A stretch of 64,000 bases of DNA from Nitrosomonadales bacterium (GTDB lineage Bacteria > Pseudomonadota > Gammaproteobacteria > Burkholderiales > Gallionellaceae). Each line of letters begins with the position of its first letter. Within the stretch, counting starts at the first letter, position 1. Below are positions 8,507-15,769 of the stretch, in pieces. Made by a program: the position numbers and the translations under genes. The stretch is taken from the NCBI GenBank assembly GCA_016234685.1, contig JACRAT010000030.1:62001-126000 (forward strand). The letters run 5' to 3'. The notes beneath the pieces were generated by a model that was not told where the DNA came from, did not search any database, and saw only the letters and a program-made list of their open reading frames with translations.

Positions 8507-9751
8507 TCATGCCACCGTGCGCAGCGGTATCACTTCTGCGCCCTGCTCCACCTTTTCCAGATAATCCGCCCACTGCTGCATGATCCCGCGCCGCTCGTCA
8601 AAGTACGACGTGCGCCATAGGCCGCCACCGTCTGGTTTCCAGTGCAAGGGATAACATCGCCTCCAGCACCTCCCCGCGATAGCCCATATCGCCCAGTATC
8701 GAGCGCGCAAGACTGCGGAAGCCGTGGCCGGTCATGCGGCCTTTGTAGCCGATGGTTTCGATAATCTTCAGTGCGGTGTTTTCACTGATTACCCGCCCCA
8801 TGCGGTTGCGATTCGGGAATACAGCTCACCTTGCCCCGTGATGGGGTACAGGTCGCGCAGAATTTTGACGGCTTGGGTGGATCGCGGCACGGCGTGAGAT
8901 TTGCGTTTGCCCTTCTTGCCCTTGCGTCCGGTTTGCTCTTCAGGGATTACCCAGCATCCGGCCTCAAGGTCGAAGTCTGCCCATTTTGAATAACGCACCT
9001 CACTGGTACGGGTGGCGGTCAGCATCAGCAGGCGCAAGGCGGATATGGCAATCGGCGAAACCTTGGACATACTTTCGTATTCGGTTACGGCTCGCAGGAG
9101 TTCGGGCAGCTCAGTCGGGGAAATGCAGGCGAAGTTCTCGACCTCGGGGCGCTCGGCCAGTGCGATGCGCACATCCGCCGGATTTGTCTTTGCTCGCCCT
9201 GTTGCCATCGCGTACTTGAACACAGCACCGATGGTTTGCAGCAGGCGGTCGCGGGTTTCGTAGATGCCCTGCGATTCCATATCCCGCATGATCTGCATCA
9301 CGTCCATCGGCTCAATCTCTGTAATCGGGCGGTCGCCAATAATGGGCATGGCGTATTTGTCGAGATTGCCTAGCCATTGCTTCGCGTGTCCGGCAGTCCA
9401 CATGGGAGACTTGACCTTGTGAAACTCAGCGGCCAGCTTGCGAAAGCTGTTTTCGACGACCTGCGCAACCTTCTGCTTTTCCTGTTTCGCCGCCTGCTTG
9501 ATTGCGCCCGGGTCGGCTCCATTCGCCAGCAGCTTGCGCGCCTGATCGCGCCGCTCACGCGCATCGGCAAGGCTCACATCTGGATACACCCCCAACGCCA
9601 AAGTCTTGCGCTTTCCTGAGAAACGATAGTCCATGCGCCACAACTTCGCACCCGTTGGCTGTAGTAGCAAATACATACCGCCGCCATCCGATAACTTTTG
9701 CGGCTTGTCTGTTGCCTTTGTCTTGCCAACCTACGTTGCGCTCAGTGCCAT
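8507..9751 (-). pseudogene. P4-type tyrosine integrase, multiply broken
   Basis: The reading frame should start at the ATG at 9751 (MALSAT), but codon 7 is TAG at 9731-9733; homology continues in frame with VGKTKATDKPQKLSDGGGMY. The DUF4102-like N-terminal domain and core follow. The box-I arginine is in TATRTSEVRYSKW. Near 8822 a base is missing: the frame that restores ELVFPNRNRMGRVI continues to the HGFRSLARSIL box-II motif. Two further shifts near 8640 and 8618 put the catalytic tyrosine (NQTVAAY) and the tail (RTSYFDERRGIMQQWADYLE) in different frames. The enzyme would have integrated the element at the adjacent tRNA-Ser; it cannot be made now. Confidence 0.88.
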
Positions 9752-9859
9752 GATTTTCCCACTTGACGGTATCGCCTATCGCGATGACGGTATCGGTATG
9801 CTGCAAATACCGTCAAAAGTGTGAGATTAAATGAGACTGATTACTATCGCTTGGGCATT

Positions 9860-9894
9860 AAAAAACCCGCCAAAGCTATACGCCATGCGGGTTT
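9860..9894 (-). terminator. Intrinsic terminator of tRNA-Ser
   Basis: On the minus strand an AAACCCGC arm (9894-9887) pairs with GCGGGTTT (about 9870-9863), followed by a run of six T (to 9860). It lies about 35 bases after the tRNA CCA end. The distal repeat holds a diverged but still pairing copy. Confidence 0.75.
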
Positions 9895-9933
9895 GCGAGA
9901 CCTCTTGAGACTGCGTGATAACGTGTTCTGGCG
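9860..9933. repeat. Proximal attachment-site repeat at tRNA-Ser
   Basis: This is the second copy of the 74-bp repeat at 4864-4937. It includes the last five bases of the tRNA gene (9929-9933) and the hairpin terminator just downstream of it. The element evidently carries its own tRNA 3' end and terminator, so tRNA transcription was preserved after integration. Confidence 0.85.
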
Positions 9934-10018
9934 GAAGCTGTGAGATTCGAACTCACGAACGACTTTCGTCGTTGCCGGTTTTCAAGACCGGTGCATTCAA
10001 CCGCTCTGCCAAGCTTCC
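9929..10018 (-). tRNA. tRNA-Ser (anticodon UGA)
   Basis: A 90-base class II tRNA runs from 10018 to 9929 on the minus strand. The acceptor arms GGAAGCT and AGCTTCC pair over 7 bases, followed by discriminator G and an encoded CCA. The anticodon loop reads TCTTGAAAA, giving anticodon TGA. A long variable arm (CAACGACGAAAGTCGTTC) and the T-arm GTTCGAATC are present. The 3' end is the attachment site of the element to its left. Confidence 0.95.
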
Positions 10019-10115
10019 TAAAACTTTTTACTTCGTAATCGGGCCGGTTTTGGCTTCCACATAACTTGCACCGCAAGTTAGTGTCCGCCGCAACAAGCCG
10101 CGCTGCGGCGTGTTG

Positions 10116-10152
10116 TCAAGACCGGTGCATTCAACCGCTCTGCCAAGCTTCC
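10116..10152 (-). pseudogene. 5'-half relic of tRNA-Ser
   Basis: The first 37 bases of the tRNA, from the acceptor 5' arm to the anticodon, are repeated exactly, then the sequence diverges into a GC-rich hairpin (10086-10110). Homology also continues 27 bases upstream of the tRNA start, giving a 64-bp direct repeat (9982-10045 and 10116-10179) with five mismatches, all outside the tRNA part. The relic therefore retains the same upstream DNA as the functional gene. It lacks the variable arm, T-arm and acceptor 3' side and cannot be a tRNA. Confidence 0.75.
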
Positions 10153-10238
10153 TGAAATTTTTTACTCCGTAACCGAGCCACACTTTTCGCACCCGACCAC
10201 TTTGCGAAAGCGGGCCGGATGATACTTGAATCCGCCGC

Positions 10239-10610
10239 TCAGCGCATCAACAGCGCAGCCACGACCCGGCGATCTTCTGCGGCGAGGACGTTGAATGTGC
10301 GGCAGGCGGCGGGGGTGGTCATACATTCGATGCCGATACCTGCTGCCGTCAAGGCACGGTGCAAGCGCGGATGGACGAAACGCTGCCGCTCGCCCGTTCC
10401 AAGCAATACGACTTCTGGCTTGAGCTCCAGCAGATACTCGAAATCGGATTCGACGAGTTCATCGAATCCGCCCGCCGCCCACTCGGTACAAAGTGCCTCC
10501 GGTGTCACGACGATGGCGCGCTGATGGCGTTCGCCATTGACGGCGACATAGCCTGCGCCATGTCCGGTGATGTTTTTTTGCACGCCATTGGTAACTAAAT
10601 TCAATTTCAA
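10239..10610 (-). CDS. Mth938-like (DUF498) domain protein
   Basis: This 123-residue protein fits the DUF498/Xcc1710-like family throughout. The core strand-helix pattern with FEYLLELKPEVVLLGTGERQ and RALTAAGIGIECMTTPAACR, then TFNVLAAEDRRVVAALL, is characteristic. The biochemical function of bacterial members is unknown; mitochondrial relatives (NDUFAF3) act in respiratory complex I assembly. It is divergent from alaA, with a shared promoter region of about 110 bases. Confidence 0.85.
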   Translation of the reverse strand: MKLNLVTNGVQKNITGHGAGYVAVNGERHQRAIVVTPEALCTEWAAGGFDELVESDFEYLLELKPEVVLLGTGERQRFVHPRLHRALTAAGIGIECMTTPAACRTFNVLAAEDRRVVAALLMR

Positions 10611-10623
10611 GCGAGACTCCAGT

Positions 10624-10652
10624 TTGTGCGGGGCGCGCGGGCGCGGTAAAAT
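10624..10652 (+). promoter_or_regulatory. Candidate promoter of the alaA-GNAT-hom operon
   Basis: TTGTGC (10624-10629) and TAAAAT (10647-10652) are 17 bases apart, with the alaA start about 70 bases downstream. The assignment is by consensus match only. Confidence 0.35.
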
Positions 10653-10720
10653 CGCGGCCTTTGCAATTTGGTGTTGATGCGGCGGATTTTACCATCGCGC
10701 TCCCAACGGTTGCGGCTCCA

Positions 10721-11989
10721 ATGAAAGACTCTCACGTGCCCATGAACCCTGAGTTACCCACCACGCGTCCGGTGAAGAAATCCGCCAAGCTGGCCAATGT
10801 CTGTTACGACATCCGTGGCCCGGTGATGGCGCGCTCCAAGCAGATGGAGGAAGACGGCCATCGCATCATCAAGTTGAACATCGGCAATCTCGCGCCGTTC
10901 GGCTTTGAAGCGCCGGAAGAGATCCAGCAGGACGTGATCCACAACCTGCCGAATTCGTCCGGCTACTCCGATTCCAAGGGCTTGTTCGCGGCGCGCAAGG
11001 CGATCATGCATTACAGCCAGCAGAAGGGCATCCGGGGCGTGGGCATGGAGGACATTTTCATCGGCAACGGCGCGTCCGAGCTGATCGTGATGGCGATGCA
11101 GGGCTTGCTCAACACCGGCGACGAAGTGCTGGTGCCTGCGCCCGACTATCCGCTGTGGACGGCTGCCGTGACGCTGGCAGGCGGCACGCCGCGCCATTAC
11201 ATCTGCGACGAGCAGGCCGACTGGATGCCCGACCTGACCGATATCCGCAGCAAGATCAGTTCCAGCACGCGCGCCATCGTGCTGATCAACCCGAACAACC
11301 CGACTGGCGCACTGTATTCGGACGATCTGCTGCGCGAGATCATCGAGATCGCGCGCCAGCACGACCTCATCATCTTCGCCGACGAGATCTACGACAAGAT
11401 GCTGTACGACGGCGCGACGCACACCTCCATTGCCTCGCTGGCCGATGACGTGCTGTTCGTCACGCTGAACGGCCTGTCGAAGAACTACCGCGCCTGCGGT
11501 TACCGCTCCGGCTGGATGATCGTGTCCGGCAAGAAGAAGCACGCGCAGGACTACATCGACGGCCTGACCATCCTCGCCTCGATGCGGCTGTGTTCCAACG
11601 TACCCGGCCAGTTCGCCATCCAGACCGCGCTCGGCGGCTACCAGAGCATCAACGATCTGGTCGCGCCCGGCGGACGACTGGCGAAACAGCGCGACCTCGC
11701 GCACAAGCTGCTGACCGACATCCCCGGCGTGACCTGCGTCAAGCCTAAGGCCGCGCTGTATATGTTCCCGCGCCTCGATCCGAAGATGTACCCGATCGAA
11801 GACGACCAGAAGTTCATCCTCGAACTGCTGGAGACCGAAAAAGTGCTGGTGGTGCAAGGCACCGGCTTCAACTGGATCAACCCCGACCACCTGCGCGTCG
11901 TCTTCCTGCCCAACAGCGACGACCTGGAGGACGCAGTGGGACGCATCGCACGCTTTCTGGAGTATTACCGCAAGCGTCACGGAAAATGA
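10721..11989 (+). CDS. alaA: PLP-dependent alanine/glutamate-type aminotransferase
   Basis: This class I aminotransferase, about 422 residues, is closest to AlaA, which makes alanine from pyruvate with glutamate as donor. Fold-type I motifs are clear: the NPNNPTGALY loop, the DEIYDKMLYDG aspartate that contacts the PLP ring, and the Schiff-base lysine in NGLSKNYRACGYRSGWM. The frame opens at 10661, but residues before 10721 show no conservation; MKDSHVPMNPELP is the likely start, with MNPELP at 10742 as alternative. In related betaproteobacteria this gene precedes hom and thrC, so a role in supplying amino acids with the threonine pathway is plausible. It overlaps the next gene by 4 bases. 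Confidence 0.9.
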   Translation: MKDSHVPMNPELPTTRPVKKSAKLANVCYDIRGPVMARSKQMEEDGHRIIKLNIGNLAPFGFEAPEEIQQDVIHNLPNSSGYSDSKGLFAARKAIMHYSQQKGIRGVGMEDIFIGNGASELIVMAMQGLLNTGDEVLVPAPDYPLWTAAVTLAGGTPRHYICDEQADWMPDLTDIRSKISSSTRAIVLINPNNPTGALYSDDLLREIIEIARQHDLIIFADEIYDKMLYDGATHTSIASLADDVLFVTLNGLSKNYRACGYRSGWMIVSGKKKHAQDYIDGLTILASMRLCSNVPGQFAIQTALGGYQSINDLVAPGGRLAKQRDLAHKLLTDIPGVTCVKPKAALYMFPRLDPKMYPIEDDQKFILELLETEKVLVVQGTGFNWINPDHLRVVFLPNSDDLEDAVGRIARFLEYYRKRHGK

Positions 11990-12423
11990 AGATCGTCGAA
12001 GTATTTTCGCAAGACGGGCAGATCGTCGGTGCTGAATGGCTGGCGTGCGCCGAGCCGGTGCATCGCCAGTTGCGCCCGCATTTGCCGGTCGACTATGCTG
12101 CCAAGATGGCGCGCGTGTTGGCTGGAGCGCGCATGGCCTTGGCAGTCGAAGGGGACTCGGTACTCGGGCTGGCGGTCTATCGCTGGCACGAGAACACCTT
12201 CGACGGCCTGAAGTTCTACATTGATGATCTAGTGACCGCCGAGACGCGTCGCTCCGAAGGTGTCGGCCATACGCTGATCACACATCTAGAACAGGTCGCC
12301 AAAGAATTGGGCGCAGGGGGGCTGGTGCTAGATTCCGGCGCGCAACGCACACAAGCGCACAAGTTTTATTTCCGCGAGGGTTTTGTTATTCCCGCTTTTA
12401 ACTTTAAGAAATCATTCTCATGA
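11986..12423 (+). CDS. GNAT family N-acetyltransferase
   Basis: This 145-residue protein has a GNAT fold. The central strand YIDDLVTAETRRSEGVGHTLI contains the acetyl-CoA loop, here R-R-S-E-G-V-G in place of the common Q/RxxGxG/A. It ends with DSGAQRTQAHKFYFREGF, the usual late-helix signature of this family. Four-base overlaps on both sides couple it to alaA and hom. The substrate is unknown; the context suggests an amine or amino acid linked to aspartate-family metabolism, but that is inference. Confidence 0.85.
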   Translation: MKIVEVFSQDGQIVGAEWLACAEPVHRQLRPHLPVDYAAKMARVLAGARMALAVEGDSVLGLAVYRWHENTFDGLKFYIDDLVTAETRRSEGVGHTLITHLEQVAKELGAGGLVLDSGAQRTQAHKFYFREGFVIPAFNFKKSFS

Positions 12424-13733
12424 AACCAATCAACGTAGGACTTCTCGGTATCGGTACTGTCGGCGGTGGTACCTTCAACGTGTTGCAACGCAATGCGGAA
12501 GAGATCACCCGCCGTGCCGGTCGCCCCATTCGCATCGTGATGGTGGCGGACAAGAATCTGGATCTAGCCAGACAAGTCACCGGCGGCGCTTGTCGCGTGA
12601 CCGATGACGCGTTCGCCGTGGTGAACGACCCGGAGGTGGACATCGTCGTTGAGCTGATCGGCGGCTACGGCGTGGCCAAGGAGCTGGTACTCAAAGCCAT
12701 CGCCAATGGCAAGCACGTGGTCACCGCCAACAAGGCACTGCTGGCGGTGCACGGCAACGAGATCTTCAAGGCCGCGCAGGACCGTGGCGTGATGGTCGCG
12801 TTCGAGGCGGCGGTGGCGGGCGGCATCCCCATCATCAAGGCGCTGCGCGAAGGTCTTTCGGCCAACCGCATCGAATGGATCGCGGGGATCATCAATGGCA
12901 CCACCAACTTCATCCTGTCCGAGATGCGCGACAAGGGCTTGAGCTTCGACACTGTGCTGAAAGAGGCGCAACGTCTGGGCTACGCCGAAGCGGATCCCAC
13001 TTTCGACATCGAAGGCGTGGACGCGGCGCACAAGATCACCATCCTGTCCTCGCTGGCCTTCGGCATCCCGGTGCGCTTCGACAAGGCTTACGTCGAAGGC
13101 ATCTCCAAGCTGGACGCGACCGACATCAAATACGCCGAACAGCTCGGCTACCGCATCAAGCTGCTGGGCATCACCAAGCGCACGCCTGAAGGCATCGAGC
13201 TGCGCGTGCATCCGACGCTGATCCCAAGCAAGCGCCTCATCGCCAACGTCGAAGGTGCGATGAACGCCGTGCTGGTACAGGGCGACGCCGTCGGCGCGAC
13301 CTTGTACTACGGCAAGGGCGCAGGTGCAGAACCTACCGCCAGCGCCGTCATCGCCGACTTGGTGGACGTGACCCGCATGCACACCGCCGACCCGCTCAAC
13401 CGCGTACCGCATTTGGCCTTCCAACCCAATGCCGTCACCGACCTGCCGATCCTAGCGATGGACGACGTGACGACCAGCTACTACCTGCGCCTGCGCGTGC
13501 AAGACCAGCCCGGCGTACTGGCCGACATCACCCGCATCTTGGCCGACGAAGCGATTTCGATCGACGCTGTGATCCAAAAAGAACCCGGCGAAGGCGAAAC
13601 CCAAACCGATCTCATCATGCTCACCCACCAAACGCGCGAGAAGCGCATCGTTGCTGCCATCGTGAAGATCGAAGCGCTGGGCGTGGTGGCGGGGAAGGTG
13701 ACTAAGTTGCGGTTGGAAGAGTTGGGGAAATAG
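12420..13733 (+). CDS. hom: Homoserine dehydrogenase
   Basis: Homoserine dehydrogenase reduces aspartate semialdehyde to homoserine, the branch point to threonine and methionine. The 437-residue protein has the N-terminal NAD(P) loop GIGTVGGGTFNVL, the conserved VVTANKALLAVHG and GIINGTTNFILSEM stretches of the catalytic domain, and a C-terminal ACT domain (about residues 350-430, YYLRLRVQDQPGVLADITRI) for feedback by threonine. It starts inside the end of the GNAT gene. In close relatives thrC follows directly; here about 2 kb of foreign-looking DNA intervenes. Confidence 0.97.
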   Translation: MKPINVGLLGIGTVGGGTFNVLQRNAEEITRRAGRPIRIVMVADKNLDLARQVTGGACRVTDDAFAVVNDPEVDIVVELIGGYGVAKELVLKAIANGKHVVTANKALLAVHGNEIFKAAQDRGVMVAFEAAVAGGIPIIKALREGLSANRIEWIAGIINGTTNFILSEMRDKGLSFDTVLKEAQRLGYAEADPTFDIEGVDAAHKITILSSLAFGIPVRFDKAYVEGISKLDATDIKYAEQLGYRIKLLGITKRTPEGIELRVHPTLIPSKRLIANVEGAMNAVLVQGDAVGATLYYGKGAGAEPTASAVIADLVDVTRMHTADPLNRVPHLAFQPNAVTDLPILAMDDVTTSYYLRLRVQDQPGVLADITRILADEAISIDAVIQKEPGEGETQTDLIMLTHQTREKRIVAAIVKIEALGVVAGKVTKLRLEELGK

Positions 13734-14164
13734 TTGGCAAGCAAGGTTGAGCGCAATATCTGCAAGGGAGGCGGCGGATTCAACCTCGAAGTGCAACTGA
13801 TAAAAAGGTTTACGTGTCATTGCCCTATTTATCAACATCGAATGCACACATCCTTGAGGCAAGGATTCGCCTGCGTTTTAAAAAGTGGACTGGACGACTG
13901 AGTGGCTTGCTGAATGATTGAATGTATAAAGCGTGCTTATCGGGTTGTCTCCCAAGCCGAGCGGCGAATTCCACAATGGCGCCGATTCCGTACCCACTGA
14001 CGCTAATGTGGCCAAGGTTTTGCTCGCCGATGGTGCTTGCGCCCCACCATCTGGTCGAAAAAGGCTCTGCGTAGAATCGTTGGGAGACAACCCGATAAGC
14101 ACGGTATGAAGTATGAGTGCCTGCACATGATGCTCAACTTGCTCACCGGAAAGGTTCGTTTGGT
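13734..14164. other. Gene-free spacer interrupting hom and thrC
   Basis: This 431-base stretch holds the MITE-like element at 13924-14111. Its left part (about 13734-13820) reads on the minus strand as MTRKPFYQLHFEVESAASLA, running into the hom 3' end; this could be the torn start of a lost gene, but I cannot identify it. The rest shows no coding frame I trust. Confidence 0.5.
13932..14103. mobile_element. Probable MITE with 24-bp terminal inverted repeats
   Basis: The ends 13932-13955 and 14080-14103 are perfect 24-base inverted repeats, the left one beginning CGTGCTTATCGGG. The flanks GTATAAAG (13924-13931) and GTATGAAG (14104-14111) match in 7 of 8 positions, as an 8-bp target-site duplication would. 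The interior of 124 bp has no convincing ORF. Size, inverted ends and flanking duplication are those of a non-autonomous miniature element mobilised by a transposase elsewhere. I cannot name the parent insertion sequence. A long-stem transcriptional hairpin is an alternative but would not explain the flanking repeat. Confidence 0.7.
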
Positions 14165-15703
14165 ATGAAACCCTTGCGTATTTTTATCAGCAGCGTGCAG
14201 AAGGAGTTCTCCTCAGAGCGTATCGCGCTGCGCGATTGGCTGCGCAACGATGCGTTGATGCACCGGTTTTTCGAGCCGTTTTTGTTTGAGGATGTGCCAG
14301 CGGCGGATCGTCGTGCCGATGAGGTTTATCTGGACGAGGTGGCGGGGTGCGATATTTATGTCGGGCTGTTTGGCGACGAGTATGGCTATGAAGATGCCGA
14401 GGGTGTTTCGCCCACCGAGCGTGAATTCGCCCATGCGACTACGCACCACAAGACCCGTTTGATTTTTGTGAAGGGTGCGGATGAACTTCGCCGCCACGCC
14501 AAGATGCAGGCGTTGATCGGGTGCTTAGGTAATGAGTTGATCCGCCGCCGTTATGTCAGCACATCGGAGCTGGTCGCCGGGCTGTATGCGGCATTGGTGC
14601 AATATCTGGAATCGCATGAGCTGATTCGCAATGGGCCGTTTGATGCCGCACCGTGCCGCAATGCCACGCTGGCCGATCTGGATGAGGAGCGCATGGTCAC
14701 CTTTCTGCGCCGCGCCCGTCGCGCACGGGGCTTTCCGCTGCCGGAGGAAGCCACGCCGGGCGAGTTGCTGACGCATCTCAATTTGCTTGATGATGGCCGC
14801 CCCACCAATGCCGCGATGCTGTTGTTTGGGCGGCAACCGCAACGGTTCCTGACTTCTTCCGAAGTGAAGTGCGCGCATTTCCACGGGCTGGAGGTGGCCA
14901 AACCGATTCCGTCGTATCAGGTTTACAAGGGGACGGTGTTTGATCTGGTGGATCAGGCGGTGGATTTTGTGATGTCGAAAATCAACCTTTGGGTGGGCAC
15001 GCGCGAGGCTGGCGCAGCCGTGCCGGTGGCATACGAGATTCCCCGCGAGGTGGTGGCGGAGGCTATCGTCAATGCTGTGGCACATCGCGATTACACCAGC
15101 AATGGCAGCGTGCAGGTGATGTTGTTCGCCGACCGGCTGGAGGTGTGGAACCCCGGCGCTTTGCCGTCTTCGCTGACACTGGAAAAGTTGCGCCATCCTC
15201 ATGGCTCTGTGCCGTTCAATCCGCAGTTGGCTGAACCGCTCTACCTTACCAAGTACATCGAGCGCATGGGAACAGGCACGGGCGACATGATTCGCCGCTG
15301 CCGTGAAGTGGGGTTGCCGGAGCCTCAGTTCACGGCGTCGGATGGGTTTGTAACGACGATCTGGCGCAAGGCCGGACAGGTCGCCGCCTCACAGCCACAG
15401 CCACAGCCAGAGCCACAGCCAGAGCCAGAGCCACAGCCAGAGTCACAGCCAGAGTCACAGCCAGAGTCACAGCCAGAGTCAATAGAGTTGCGTGTGCTGA
15501 GATTGTTGACCAAAGGGCCTTTATCCAAATCGGCCATTTCCAGTGCGTTGGGGCAGAAAGAAATTTCCGGTCATCTGAATCAGGTCATACGGGTGTTGCT
15601 GAACGATCAAACCTTGGAATACACGTTGCCCGATAAACCCAATAGTCGTCTGCAACAATATCGGTTGACTGAAAAAGGGCGGTTATTATCGGAAGCTTGG
15701 TAA
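14165..15703 (+). CDS. DUF4062 - HATPase_c_4 - winged-helix protein
   Basis: This is a 512-residue protein from the ATG at 14165, preceded by GGAAAGG at a spacing of about 10. Residues 1-100 are a DUF4062 domain (LRIFISSVQKEFSSERIALR, then DIYVGLFGDEYGYEDAEGVS), a TIR-like fold often found in front of STAND NTPases. Residues about 160-400 resemble the ATP-binding half of Schlafen/RecG-like regulators, with EVVAEAIVNAVAHRDY and the ERMGTGTGDMIRRC motif, but the AlbA_2 domain normally in front is absent. A Gln/Pro/Glu/Ser repeat linker leads to a C-terminal winged helix (LRLLTKGPLSKSAISSALG). A signalling or defence-type regulator is likely; no activity is demonstrated. It is inserted between hom and thrC. 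Confidence 0.8.
   Translation: MKPLRIFISSVQKEFSSERIALRDWLRNDALMHRFFEPFLFEDVPAADRRADEVYLDEVAGCDIYVGLFGDEYGYEDAEGVSPTEREFAHATTHHKTRLIFVKGADELRRHAKMQALIGCLGNELIRRRYVSTSELVAGLYAALVQYLESHELIRNGPFDAAPCRNATLADLDEERMVTFLRRARRARGFPLPEEATPGELLTHLNLLDDGRPTNAAMLLFGRQPQRFLTSSEVKCAHFHGLEVAKPIPSYQVYKGTVFDLVDQAVDFVMSKINLWVGTREAGAAVPVAYEIPREVVAEAIVNAVAHRDYTSNGSVQVMLFADRLEVWNPGALPSSLTLEKLRHPHGSVPFNPQLAEPLYLTKYIERMGTGTGDMIRRCREVGLPEPQFTASDGFVTTIWRKAGQVAASQPQPQPEPQPEPEPQPESQPESQPESQPESIELRVLRLLTKGPLSKSAISSALGQKEISGHLNQVIRVLLNDQTLEYTLPDKPNSRLQQYRLTEKGRLLSEAW
15391..15481 (+). repeat. In-frame minisatellite in the DUF4062 protein linker
   Basis: Tandem 6-bp and 12-bp units built on CAGCCA/CAGCCAGAGTCA, with the 12-bp form repeated about four times at the end, encode alternating Gln-Pro and Glu-Pro/Glu-Ser. 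All units are multiples of three, so slippage changes linker length without breaking the frame. Confidence 0.85.
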
Positions 15704-15769
15704 AATCCGCGCCTATTTCCCCATCTGATTTGTCACCTGATGGTTCTATTTGATTGTTAAGGAATTTGA

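Larger units (their letters stand above)
4938..9933. mobile_element. Decayed integrative element in tRNA-Ser
   Basis: The segment lies between two 74-bp direct repeats, one overlapping the 3' end of tRNA-Ser, with a P4-type tyrosine integrase reading inward next to the tRNA. It is about 4996 bp counting one repeat. Cargo on the minus strand, from the tRNA inward: integrase (broken), higB-higA, a 237-residue unknown protein, an AlpA-like regulator (frameshifted), two small genes, a replication-protein fragment and a polyvalent-protein fragment. Direct fusion of the last two fragments suggests a large internal deletion. No conjugation or capsid gene remains, so it is a relic that cannot move by itself. 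Confidence 0.85.

Noticed and set aside
13878-14126. An 82-codon minus-strand frame across the MITE
   Set aside because: It runs through both inverted repeats without conserved content; a chance frame.
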